A stretch of DNA of 64,000 nucleotides from Candidatus Gallitreponema excrementavium (GTDB lineage: Bacteria > Spirochaetota > Spirochaetia > Treponematales > Treponemataceae), in NCBI GenBank assembly GCA_017694795.1, contig JADIMM010000070.1:1-64000 (forward strand), written 5' to 3'. The notes under the pieces are model-generated. The model had not been told where the DNA came from. It worked only from the letters and a program-made list of their open reading frames with translations, and made no database searches. The position numbers and the translations under genes are program-made. Positions 53,222 to 62,017 of this stretch are shown here, piece after piece. How positions within the stretch are numbered: position 1 is the stretch's first letter; the number at the start of each line of letters is the position of its first letter.

Positions 53222-54190
53222 ATGAAATTTATTAACCAAAATACAAAAAAAATTATCATAATATGCTTTTTCATCGTAATTCTGGCAGTATTGGTTTTTG
53301 TACTCAAACCGTTTTTTATTACAGGAGAAGGGAACCAGGCAATAGTTACAAGGTATGGAAAGATTGTAGGCACATACACAGAAGCAGGGCTTCATTTTAA
53401 AATCCCGCTTATCGATACAGTCATCGTATTTCCCAAAAAAATCCAGTCTCTGGACGGCGACCCCCAAAAAATCCCCACAAAGGAAAAACAATATATAGTT
53501 GTGGATACAACCGCCAGATGGAGGATTACCGACCCCAAACTGTTTTACGAGACCATGCAGAATGTTGACACTGCATCAGTCAAGATAGGAAATATAATCG
53601 ACTCTACTACACGGACAGTAATTACTGAAAACAACCTCATTGAAGTTGTGAGAAGTTCCAATGTTATAAACGAAATCGAAGCCGCATATGAAACCAGTGC
53701 ATTCAGCGAAAACAAGAAAGAATACGAGGTAATAGAAAAAGGGCGGAAAGTCTTAAGCGAAGAAATGGTAAACCTTGCAAAAGAACCACTCAGGGACTTT
53801 GGCATTGAATTAATTGATATTGTTACAAGGCAAATAAAATATTCTGATGATCTTACGGAAAGTGTTTACCAGCGTATGATAAAGGAAAGGAATCAGATTG
53901 CAAATGCAATAAGATCTACCGGAGAGGGGGAAAAGGCAAATCTATTGGGAAAACTGGAAAGCGATAAAAAAATCATAATGTCAGAGGCCTACGAGGAAGC
54001 TGAAATAATCAAAGCAGAGGGAGACAGGGAAGCTTCGAGAATCTATTCCGAAGCATACAAAAAAGACCCGGAATTTTACAAATTCTGGAAGAGCCTTGAA
54101 TCCTATAAAACAACCTTGCCGGAATTCAACAAAACCCTGGGTACCGATATGGAATACTTTGATTACCTTTACTCGGCTACGGGACAGTAA
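53222..54190 (+). CDS. hflC: HflC-like SPFH/band-7 membrane protein
   Basis: This 322-residue protein has an N-terminal membrane helix (about 11-31), an SPFH domain with 'GNQAIVTRYGKIVGTYTEAGLHFKIP' and 'KQYIVVDTTARWRITDP', and a helical tail with the HflC-like 'YQRMIKERNQIANAIRSTGEGEK'. It would pair with HflK. It starts eight bases after hflK with a strong AGGAGG site, and its stop overlaps the start of the pseudokinase gene, linking all three in one unit. Confidence 0.88.
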   Translation: MKFINQNTKKIIIICFFIVILAVLVFVLKPFFITGEGNQAIVTRYGKIVGTYTEAGLHFKIPLIDTVIVFPKKIQSLDGDPQKIPTKEKQYIVVDTTARWRITDPKLFYETMQNVDTASVKIGNIIDSTTRTVITENNLIEVVRSSNVINEIEAAYETSAFSENKKEYEVIEKGRKVLSEEMVNLAKEPLRDFGIELIDIVTRQIKYSDDLTESVYQRMIKERNQIANAIRSTGEGEKANLLGKLESDKKIIMSEAYEEAEIIKAEGDREASRIYSEAYKKDPEFYKFWKSLESYKTTLPEFNKTLGTDMEYFDYLYSATGQ

Positions 54191-55767
54191 TGAATAAATC
54201 AATGGGTTTATTTTCAAACATCAGGGCAGACGGAAAGGAACACCTTGCAGTCAATACCGGTCTTGATTCCAGGGCATACTCAAAATCTACATTTTTGAAT
54301 TTTAAAGACAAGGGTAATGGACTTAAAGGGATTATAATTGATATGGAAACAGGCGGAACAGAAGCCTGGCAGGCGGATAAATCCATTGAAGCCGAAAATA
54401 CCGGAGATATACTTATATACGGTGATAATTTTCCGGCCACTACTTTGTACGATATTCTGAACAACGGGGCGGAAATCACTTTGATACAGAAAATCTTTAG
54501 TATCCTTATTACCATTGCCTCTGAAACCCCTGATTTTTCCGCACCGGGACCGGAAGGTATTCTAATTTCCCCAAATAGAAAAAAAATCCTGATTTTTGAT
54601 AAAGACTTTATCCTCAGATGTATCAGGCAGCACGGAGAAACAGATTTTGTGGAAAAATTCTGTAAATGGTGCCACCCCGGACTGGAAGGAAAATGGAGTT
54701 TTGTCTTTTTTCTTGCCGTTATTGAATATTACCTTTTGACTGAAACTTTCCCATTCCAGGGAAAAACGCAGGAAGAAATCCACGAAAATATCATTTATGG
54801 TGATTATGTACCGGTAGGAAAATTCTTTCCCGGACTTGACAGCGAGATTTTTACCACCCTGGACAGTATTCTCCAAAGAAAAAAATCAAAAAACAAACCT
54901 GAAGTAAACTATGAACTCCTCCTTAAATCCAATCTAACAATATTCAGACTTAACAAAACTGAGGAAGAAAAAGAATCTATTTGTGAATTCAAGATAAAAA
55001 ACAGGAGGAAAATATCCCTAAAGAAGTTTTTTATAAAAAATAAAAGCGGTCTGAAGGTTCTGGCAGTATCACTGGCACTGGTAGCACTGGCTGTTGTATT
55101 TATTTTACAGGATTACAAAAACCGGCCAACAACAAAAGGAATGAGTGATTTACAGGTTGTCTATAAATTTTATGACAGCATTTCCAATTTGGATCAAAAC
55201 TGGATTACGGCATGTTCCTATGAAGGAAGCGGGGACTACTACAGCCAGCTCATAACTAATATTTATGTAACAGGGAAAATGAGGGAAAGCATTAAACGGG
55301 AAAGGGCTTTTTATACCCCGGGAGAATGGGCAAACCTTGAAAATCCCCACGAAAAAAATGTATTCGGAATAACAAGGTTTACTGTCACTCCCGATGAAAA
55401 AAATGACCAACGGGGAATAACAAGTGTTTATTACACAGATTTTTATCTCCTAATTCCCCAAATATCATCTTCATATGCAGAACTCCATACAATATCAGCA
55501 GACGAGCTTATGAACTATTATCCACTTTCGGCCTTTCATTACAAAGATATTGTAAACATGATCAGGGTTAAGGGCCAATGGAAAATCCACAGTATAATTA
55601 ATACGGAAAGGAAAGAAGTTGCCGTAGATTCTGATTACTATTTTATGCACAATATTCCGGGAAAAGAAACAAAAGAAGTTGTCTGGGGGCCTTCCCAGGC
55701 AGAAATCGAAACCGGAAGAAAAAAGATAGAAGCCTACAAAGCTTCTATCTTGTTACCAGATGACTGA
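54190..55767 (+). CDS. Membrane-anchored pseudokinase-like protein linked to hflKC
   Basis: The 525-residue protein has a cytoplasmic N-terminal region (about 1-265), a membrane helix (about 287-307) and an extracytoplasmic C-terminal domain resembling an NTF2-like fold. The cytoplasmic part echoes a Ser/Thr kinase: 'GPEGILISPNRKKILIFDKDF' sits where the catalytic loop and DFG would be, and 'VIEYYLLTETFPFQGKTQEEIHENI' matches the helix-F/G region of the C-lobe. A glycine-rich loop, the HRD Asp and a DFG motif are missing, so catalysis is unlikely. It overlaps hflC by one base. It may sense or scaffold the HflKC complex; this is inference. Confidence 0.5.
   Translation: MNKSMGLFSNIRADGKEHLAVNTGLDSRAYSKSTFLNFKDKGNGLKGIIIDMETGGTEAWQADKSIEAENTGDILIYGDNFPATTLYDILNNGAEITLIQKIFSILITIASETPDFSAPGPEGILISPNRKKILIFDKDFILRCIRQHGETDFVEKFCKWCHPGLEGKWSFVFFLAVIEYYLLTETFPFQGKTQEEIHENIIYGDYVPVGKFFPGLDSEIFTTLDSILQRKKSKNKPEVNYELLLKSNLTIFRLNKTEEEKESICEFKIKNRRKISLKKFFIKNKSGLKVLAVSLALVALAVVFILQDYKNRPTTKGMSDLQVVYKFYDSISNLDQNWITACSYEGSGDYYSQLITNIYVTGKMRESIKRERAFYTPGEWANLENPHEKNVFGITRFTVTPDEKNDQRGITSVYYTDFYLLIPQISSSYAELHTISADELMNYYPLSAFHYKDIVNMIRVKGQWKIHSIINTERKEVAVDSDYYFMHNIPGKETKEVVWGPSQAEIETGRKKIEAYKASILLPDD
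55723..55751 (-). terminator. Terminator for the minus-strand barrel gene, inside the convergent CDS
   Basis: AAGATAGAAGC (55723-55733) pairs perfectly with GCTTCTATCTT (55741-55751), loop of seven. On the minus strand a T-rich tract follows (complement of 55717-55724). It lies within the last codons of the plus-strand pseudokinase gene. Confidence 0.6.
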
Positions 55768-55807
55768 AAACCATAGGGTATACAAATGGTTTTCAGCCGG
55801 ATTTTTT
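55764..55807 (+). terminator. Terminator downstream of the pseudokinase gene
   Basis: CTGAAAACCAT (55764-55774) pairs with ATGGTTTTCAG (55786-55796), loop of eleven, followed by CCGGA and a T-run. The stem begins inside the stop codon region. Confidence 0.65.
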
Positions 55808-55819
55808 ATAGGAATGATC

Positions 55820-57637
55820 TTACGGATAAAGGGTAAACCCAAAGGAAAATATCATTCTCTTTGAAGTTTCGTATACATTATCCTCAAACTTTACAAACTT
55901 TCCGGAAGTACCGTCAGGCTTTGTAAAATATGAATAGACAAATCCTGCCTCACCGAACAGGTCAACAGGAACAGGTCCCAGTTTCAAACTGAAAACACCC
56001 CCGGCCTTGAAAATGTGGAACCATTCATAGGCACCGTCAAGCAAAAAATACTTTGTTGCAGATAGATTGCTGTAATTCATAGAGGAATCATAAGAACTTC
56101 CGTCAACTCCGAGATATCCAAAATCCGCACCGTGGCGAATCATCTGGTACTGTCCGTGGAATTTCATTCCCGGAACCGGCATTGTTTCCAACCGGACGAG
56201 AATCTCGTCGGAGTTTGGATCAAGGTAATATCCCAGTCCTTCACCGTTATTCGTATAATCAGTATCAACATCATAATCAGAATAAGGAGTATCTGTAAAC
56301 GGGTGGGTATAGCAGTACGGCTCAATCTTTGTGTATTTTGCAGTGAATGTTGCAAAAGGAAGCCATGGAATATTGGCCTGTACCCCGGTCTGAAAAGCAT
56401 ACATATTTCTGTCAAGGTTGAAAAAAGGTTTAGATTTAAGGTTGAATTCATCTACAAACAATGAACCCCAAAGTTTCCCGACACCTGGCCATTGGACAAA
56501 TCCATTGGCAAAAAGCCCAAGATTATCAAAGTCACCTATATTGTTCTGGTAGAAGAAATCACTATTGATTGGGAAAAGATATCCGAGCTCAAATCTTTTT
56601 GACCATATAACCGTACTTCCAAAATCAAAGTGGAAATAATTTTTATAACGGAATTCCAACATTGTATTTGTGTAAGCTGCCTGTTTATTTTTTGATGAAC
56701 CTTTGAGACCTTCTCCCTTCAAACCATCCCGGTTAAAATACTCAAGGATACCTGTTACCGAGGACAACTCAAACCAAGACATCGGCCTGAATGTCATATC
56801 AATTCCCAGGAAAGGCCTGGCTGTTCCGTTCAGGACGAGACTTCCCCCATTGGTCATTGCACCGGATTCCCTCCTCAATCTTCCGAATCTCATGGAAACC
56901 CTGTTATCCCAAAGTGATAAATCCATTTCTGATTCAATCACATAACCGAAACTTAGTCCCGAAGGCCAGTTGTTATATGCCGCAAGATTTGAAAGCTTAA
57001 AGATAGCCGAATCCCACATTTTAGTAAAAGTATACGGAAAATAAGGTGTCACTTCATAAATATCAACATCTGTAACCCCATCCAAACCTGGATAATCTGA
57101 ATTTCCCGCCTCCTGGAGTAACTTTCTGTCAATGCTTAATGCTCCTGCTGACAGATTAAAATCATAAGAAAAAGAATTTCCCAAATCCCCTGAAACAGAA
57201 ACTGTACCAAAATTAGTTGTTCCAAAATCCCTGGGGCTGTCTGTAACTGTCAGGAAACTATCCCATGACAAAGCCAAATCAAGGGTTGTCTCAAAATCAT
57301 CTGAAAAACTTTCCCTGCCAAAATAAGCGAAACGCTCCCAGTCCCAACCTTCTTCCGGGGTTTCAAAGGAACTTCTTACCTTCAGGAGGACTTCCCTTTC
57401 ACGTTCGGTTAGTCCGGCAAAACCTTTTACTTCAGATGAAAGGATCTCATCAATGGCATTTAAAACCACATCCCTGGAATAGGGTTTTGCACCAGAAAGA
57501 GGTGAACAAAGCCCCCTTATCTGGGCATTCTCCAGAATAAAATAAACCTCATCGTCCAAAGGTACGGAAACAAAATTCTGGGAAAACACAAGTGCCAGCT
57601 GAAAAAATACACAAACAGCAACAATAAATTTCTTCAA
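55820..57637 (-). CDS. Exported outer-membrane barrel-type protein
   Basis: The 605-residue protein has a signal peptide (about 1-20) and a periplasmic N-terminal segment with 'SGAKPYSRDVVLNAIDEI', which is reminiscent of Wzi-like capsule-assembly proteins. The remainder is amphipathic beta-strand sequence with frequent aromatic residues and a C-terminal strand ending TLYP. It is probably an outer-membrane beta-barrel; the specific function is not recognisable. The start is TTG at 57637, with AGGGGAG seven bases upstream; the nearby ATG hits a stop at once. It terminates at the hairpin inside the convergent gene. Confidence 0.6.
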   Translation of the reverse strand: MKKFIVAVCVFFQLALVFSQNFVSVPLDDEVYFILENAQIRGLCSPLSGAKPYSRDVVLNAIDEILSSEVKGFAGLTEREREVLLKVRSSFETPEEGWDWERFAYFGRESFSDDFETTLDLALSWDSFLTVTDSPRDFGTTNFGTVSVSGDLGNSFSYDFNLSAGALSIDRKLLQEAGNSDYPGLDGVTDVDIYEVTPYFPYTFTKMWDSAIFKLSNLAAYNNWPSGLSFGYVIESEMDLSLWDNRVSMRFGRLRRESGAMTNGGSLVLNGTARPFLGIDMTFRPMSWFELSSVTGILEYFNRDGLKGEGLKGSSKNKQAAYTNTMLEFRYKNYFHFDFGSTVIWSKRFELGYLFPINSDFFYQNNIGDFDNLGLFANGFVQWPGVGKLWGSLFVDEFNLKSKPFFNLDRNMYAFQTGVQANIPWLPFATFTAKYTKIEPYCYTHPFTDTPYSDYDVDTDYTNNGEGLGYYLDPNSDEILVRLETMPVPGMKFHGQYQMIRHGADFGYLGVDGSSYDSSMNYSNLSATKYFLLDGAYEWFHIFKAGGVFSLKLGPVPVDLFGEAGFVYSYFTKPDGTSGKFVKFEDNVYETSKRMIFSFGFTLYP

Positions 57638-57729
57638 AACATTACTCCCCTTAACTTAATAGGATTGCTATCAATGGGAAGTTTAAAACAATAAAAGAAT
57701 AGGGTCAATCGGTGGAAGTCAAGTATGCA

Positions 57730-59106
57730 TCAAATTCCAAGTATAAGCCGGGCCAGGTTAAAATAAATTAAAAGACCTGTAATATCAACTATCGAGGAAA
57801 GAGCCGGACTTGCCACAACAGCAGGATCTATTTTAAATACACTGGCAATCATAGGCAGAATTCCACCCAAAATCGTGGCAGTAATAACCTGTATAGCCAG
57901 TGCAAGACCTATCGTTACAGAAACCGTTACAATATTTATCCCGGGTGGGAATATCTGGGAACCTGAAAAAAAATACACTCTTACAAAGGTAAGAATACCA
58001 AGTGTAACGGCTAAAAGCAAGGAAACACGGAACTCTTTCCAGATTACAGCAAAGAAATTCTTTATCGTAATGCTGCCGGTTCCCAAGGCACGGATAACGA
58101 CCGCAGACGCCTGGCTGCCGGAATTTCCCCCTGTTCCCCCAAGCATAGGAATGTAAACCGTAAGAATCATCATTCTCGATAAAGCATCCGAGAATTTTTG
58201 TATTACTGCTCCTGAAATAAGCCCCATAAAAACCATAAGTGCAAGCCAGATAACACGAGAACGGTAATTACTCCAAACAGAGGTTTTTAGATAAGATGTA
58301 TCATCATCAATATTTGTAAGACCTGCAATCATATCCAGGTCATCTGAATGTTCTTCTTCTATAATATCAACAGCATCATCATGTGTAATAATACCAACAA
58401 TACGGTTTTCTTCATCAACGACAGGAACAGCTATCAAATCATACCTGGATATTATTCTTGCTGCTTCATGCTTATCTTCATTAACCCCAACAGACACGAT
58501 ATTGTCATGCATTACTTGAGACAACAAATCCTTGGGATTTGCCATAATAATATTCTTTAAGCTTATAAAACCAAGGAGGGTTCTGTTGTCGTCAATTATG
58601 TAGGAATAATATATTGACTCCTTATCAGGTGCTTCAAGCCTAATCCGGGATGTTGCTTCCTTTACGGTAAGGCTTGCCTTTAATGCCACATAATCACTGG
58701 TCATAACAGAACCAGCGGTTCCTTCTTCATAAGAAGAAAGCAACCGGATATCCTCCCTTTCGGCCTTTGCCAGGGACCTCATTATCGGCCCTACCCTGTC
58801 CCCTGGCAAATCCTTTAAGAAATCAACCCGGTCATCAGGATCCATCCAGGTAACAAGCAACACCAAAGCAGAGTTATCCATTTTCCCGGCAACATTAAGC
58901 TGTACATCCACCGGTAAATCACAGAATATTCTCGCCATCAAAGCGGGTTCCTGTCTGGAAATAACTTTTAAAATCTCTTCCGGGGGAAACACAGAGAGAC
59001 TTTCGGCCACCACCATTGGAATTGACTCCCGGCAAAAGTGGTCCAAAGTCTCGTAATCGGAATTTTGAATTAAATTGTTTATTTCAGACTGTAGAACAGG
59101 ATTCAT
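57730..59106 (-). CDS. mgtE: Magnesium transporter MgtE
   Basis: The 458-residue protein has an MgtE N-domain (about 20-125), a CBS pair (about 130-255, with VPVVDEENRIVGIITHDDAVDII), and a C-terminal membrane domain of five helices with 'MLGGTGGNSGSQASAVVIRAL' and 'LALAIQVITATILGGILPM', which form the Mg2+ pore and gate. It should be a Mg2+-gated importer. No Shine-Dalgarno is seen; TATAAT (complement of 59112-59117) ends five bases before the ATG, hinting at a leaderless mRNA with a weak -35. It lies downstream of clpB on the same strand. Confidence 0.95.
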   Translation of the reverse strand: MNPVLQSEINNLIQNSDYETLDHFCRESIPMVVAESLSVFPPEEILKVISRQEPALMARIFCDLPVDVQLNVAGKMDNSALVLLVTWMDPDDRVDFLKDLPGDRVGPIMRSLAKAEREDIRLLSSYEEGTAGSVMTSDYVALKASLTVKEATSRIRLEAPDKESIYYSYIIDDNRTLLGFISLKNIIMANPKDLLSQVMHDNIVSVGVNEDKHEAARIISRYDLIAVPVVDEENRIVGIITHDDAVDIIEEEHSDDLDMIAGLTNIDDDTSYLKTSVWSNYRSRVIWLALMVFMGLISGAVIQKFSDALSRMMILTVYIPMLGGTGGNSGSQASAVVIRALGTGSITIKNFFAVIWKEFRVSLLLAVTLGILTFVRVYFFSGSQIFPPGINIVTVSVTIGLALAIQVITATILGGILPMIASVFKIDPAVVASPALSSIVDITGLLIYFNLARLILGI

Positions 59107-59148
59107 ACCCTATTATACACCTAAAAAAGATAAAAAACAGTATTTATA

Positions 59149-61728
59149 TCATTTTTTCTCAAAAATGATTCCGTTTTCACCTTTTTTGGCAACAATACTG
59201 TCACCCTCTATAAACCTGCCGGACAAAACCTCTTTTGCAAGAGGATTTTCCAATTCATTCTGTACAGCCCTTTTTAATGGTCTCGCCCCGTAAAGCGGGT
59301 CATAACCTACCTTTGCAATGTACTGTTTGACCTCCGGGGTAATTTCCAGGAAAAGTCTCCTTTCTTTAAGCCTTTCTTCGACCTTTTTAAACTGGATATC
59401 CAAAATTGAAAGAATCTGATTCTCCCCAAGCCGGTTAAATGTGATTACCTCGTCAATCCTGTTTAAAAACTCCGGTCTGAAAGAAGCTTTCAAAAGTTCT
59501 TTAATTTTCGGCTCAACTTCCTGCACACTGGAAGCATCAAGAATAAGATCACTACCCAAATTACTGGTCATAATGATAATAACATTCCTGAAATCCACAA
59601 CCCGGCCCTGTCCGTCTGTCAACCTTCCGTCATCCAAAACCTGGAGAAGAATATTAAACACATCCGGATGGGCTTTTTCAATTTCATCAAAGAGAACAAC
59701 ACTATAAGGCCGCCTTCGTACCGCCTCTGTAAGCTGCCCACCTTCATCATATCCTACATATCCGGGAGGAGCACCTATGAGCCGTGTAACAGCAAATTTT
59801 TCCATGTACTCGCTCATATCAATTCTGGTAAGGGCTTTTTCATCACTGAAAAGAAAGTCCGCCAGAGTCTTGGCAAGCTCTGTTTTTCCAACTCCGGTTG
59901 GTCCGATAAACAAAAAACTTCCCAAAGGACGGTTTGAATCTGACAACCCAGCTCTATTGCGCCTGATTGCATCGGCTACGGCAGAAACGGCTTTATCCTG
60001 CCCTACAACCCGCTTGGAAAGAACCTTTTCCAAATCAAGATATTTCTGCATCTCGCTTGCCATCATCTTTGCAACAGGAATACCAGTCCATGCAGAAACC
60101 ACTTTTGCTATATCTTCTTCGGAAACTTCTTCCCGCAAAAGCTGCGGACGGTCTTTTCTGGCTTCATTTATGGAGTTGCTGATTTCCGTTATCTTTGCTT
60201 CGATTTCAGGAATTTTACCGTATTTAATCTCGGCAGCCTTGGCAAGATTACCATCCCTGGTATATTTTGTTTCTTCAAAACGCAGTTTTTCCAATTCCTC
60301 CTTGAGGCTTCTGGATTCCTGTATTCTGGTTTTTTCATTATCCCACTGGAGTTTCATCGCATTACGTTTGGATGTCAACTCGGAAAGCTCTTTTTCTATC
60401 TTTTCCAGTCTCTCCTCAGAAGCAGGCGATTTTTCCTTGGATAATGCCTGTTTTTCAATGTTAAGCTGGAGAATCTTTCTTTCTGTCTGATCCAATTCAA
60501 CAGGCTGACTTTCAATTTCCATTTTAAGTCTGGAAGCCGCCTCGTCCACAAGGTCTATAGCCTTATCCGGCAAAAAACGGCTGGTAATATACCGGTTGGA
60601 AAGTACAGCCGCAGAAACAAGGGCATCATCGGTAATTCTCACCCCGTGGTGAATCTCGTATTTTTCCTTTAATCCCCTTAAAATCGCAATTGTATCCTCC
60701 ACAGAGGGTTCTGGACAATAGACCTGCTGGAACCTTCTCTCTAAAGCTGCATCTTTTTCAATGTATTTCCTGTATTCATCCAAAGTTGTGGCACCAATAC
60801 AACGCAATTCCCCTCTGGCCAAAGCAGGCTTGAGAAGGTTTGAAGCATCCATCGACCCCTCTGAAGCCCCAGCACCTACAAGAGTATGAAGCTCATCAAT
60901 AAAGAGAATAACACGACCCTCTGACTTCTGAACCTCGGAAATAACAGCTTTCAGCCTTTCTTCAAATTCACCACGGAATTTTGCCCCTGCAACCAAGGCA
61001 CCCAAATCAAGGGCAAGAAGCTGCTTGCCGGCAAGACTTTCCGGCACATCACCTGAAACAATTCTTCTGGCAAGTCCTTCTACGATGGCGGTTTTACCTA
61101 CACCAGGTTCCCCAATTAAAACAGGATTGTTCTTTGTCCTTCTGGAAAGGACCTGCATTACCCTCCGGATTTCCTCGTCCCGGCCTATAACAGGATCGAT
61201 TTTTTCCTGTTTTGCCAGAGCTGTCAAATCCCTGCAATATTTTTCCAAGGCCTGGAATGTGGATTCCGGATCCTGGCTTACGACCCTGGAATTTCCCCTT
61301 ACGGATTTAAGAGCCATAATGACAGAATCCTTTGTTATACCTCTCGAAACAAGCAGCTTGGCAGTCTCATCTTCTACCTGGGTCAAGCCCAGAAGAATAT
61401 GTTCCGTAGACACATACTCATCTTTTAATTTTCCTGCTTCGCCTTCTGCCTTTGCAAGAGCCTTTCCGGCTGCAGGTGAAAAATAAAGTTGTTCATTTCC
61501 TCCGTAAACTTTTGGTAATTTTGAAATGATTTCATCAACAGAAGCCAAAAGATTTGTTACAGATACCCCTATTTTTTCTACAACAGGACCTACTATTCCC
61601 TCCTCCTGCTGTAGAAGAGCTTTTAAAATAAAAGGTGTATCAACGCTGTTAGCATCAACCTGCTGAGCCAGCGAAGTAGCTTCTTCTAATGCTTCCTGAG
61701 TTTTTAAAGTATATTTTTCGTAATTCAT
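59149..61728 (-). CDS. clpB: ClpB disaggregase (Hsp100)
   Basis: The 859-residue AAA+ protein has an N-domain, NBD1 Walker A GEPGVGKT (206-213), the long coiled-coil middle domain (about 400-530) that separates ClpB from ClpA/C, and NBD2 with [12 protein letters not shown] (about 605) and sensor motifs. It disaggregates proteins with DnaK. The frame opens further upstream, but ATG 61728 starts the ClpB N-domain (MNYEKYTLK) and coincides with the predicted transcription start. No CIRCE or other heat-shock operator was found beside the promoter. Confidence 0.97.
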   Translation of the reverse strand: MNYEKYTLKTQEALEEATSLAQQVDANSVDTPFILKALLQQEEGIVGPVVEKIGVSVTNLLASVDEIISKLPKVYGGNEQLYFSPAAGKALAKAEGEAGKLKDEYVSTEHILLGLTQVEDETAKLLVSRGITKDSVIMALKSVRGNSRVVSQDPESTFQALEKYCRDLTALAKQEKIDPVIGRDEEIRRVMQVLSRRTKNNPVLIGEPGVGKTAIVEGLARRIVSGDVPESLAGKQLLALDLGALVAGAKFRGEFEERLKAVISEVQKSEGRVILFIDELHTLVGAGASEGSMDASNLLKPALARGELRCIGATTLDEYRKYIEKDAALERRFQQVYCPEPSVEDTIAILRGLKEKYEIHHGVRITDDALVSAAVLSNRYITSRFLPDKAIDLVDEAASRLKMEIESQPVELDQTERKILQLNIEKQALSKEKSPASEERLEKIEKELSELTSKRNAMKLQWDNEKTRIQESRSLKEELEKLRFEETKYTRDGNLAKAAEIKYGKIPEIEAKITEISNSINEARKDRPQLLREEVSEEDIAKVVSAWTGIPVAKMMASEMQKYLDLEKVLSKRVVGQDKAVSAVADAIRRNRAGLSDSNRPLGSFLFIGPTGVGKTELAKTLADFLFSDEKALTRIDMSEYMEKFAVTRLIGAPPGYVGYDEGGQLTEAVRRRPYSVVLFDEIEKAHPDVFNILLQVLDDGRLTDGQGRVVDFRNVIIIMTSNLGSDLILDASSVQEVEPKIKELLKASFRPEFLNRIDEVITFNRLGENQILSILDIQFKKVEERLKERRLFLEITPEVKQYIAKVGYDPLYGARPLKRAVQNELENPLAKEVLSGRFIEGDSIVAKKGENGIIFEKK

Positions 61729-61734
61729 ACTTAT

Positions 61735-61763
61735 AATATACAAAAAAAAACGGAATACGACAA
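61735..61763 (-). promoter_or_regulatory. clpB promoter embedded in a terminator; predicts a leaderless mRNA
   Basis: On the minus strand TTGTCG (complement of 61758-61763), a 17-base spacer and TATATT (complement of 61735-61740). Six bases later comes the A of ATG 61728. The -35 lies in the loop and the spacer in one arm of the hairpin at 61743-61781. Confidence 0.65.
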
Positions 61764-61781
61764 AAGTATTCCGTTTTTTTT
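61743..61781. terminator. Perfect 16-base-pair bidirectional terminator between the small gene and clpB
   Basis: AAAAAAAACGGAATAC (61743-61758) pairs with GTATTCCGTTTTTTTT (61766-61781) around a seven-base loop. It ends the transcript of the 62-residue gene on the minus strand and overlaps the clpB promoter. Confidence 0.88.
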
Positions 61782-61797
61782 ATTTACGAATCAGAAA

Positions 61798-61986
61798 TCA
61801 ATCGTCCGACTTAGGCACAATTCCCTGTTCGTTGAGATATTCCAGCGCCTGTACTGCAATTTTCTGGGCGTGTTCATACCAGATATTGTAAAGCTCAAAG
61901 GATATATCATAGGGATAAGGTGCACCCTGTATATCCGAAACCAACTGCCTGACTATTCGCTGCATCTCATCATCTTTCTTTTTCAT
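61798..61986 (-). CDS. Small charged protein (62 residues)
   Basis: The 62-residue protein starts MKKKDDEMQRIVRQLV and includes a Pro/Tyr-rich segment GAPYPYDISFELYNIWYEHA before a final helix. No membrane segment, signal or metal motif. GGAGG lies nine bases before the ATG, and a strong terminator follows 17 bases after the stop, so it is a real gene at the end of a transcript that starts with or beyond the peptidase gene. Not recognised; the regular helix pattern suggests a small binding protein. Confidence 0.6.
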   Translation of the reverse strand: MKKKDDEMQRIVRQLVSDIQGAPYPYDISFELYNIWYEHAQKIAVQALEYLNEQGIVPKSDD

Positions 61987-62017
61987 TATTCACAACCTCC
62001 GAACGACTATTTACAAA

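Noticed and set aside
59777..60490. 237-residue open frame antisense to clpB
   Set aside because: Ser-rich low-information sequence mirrored from the ClpB Glu/Lys-rich coiled coil; no start context.
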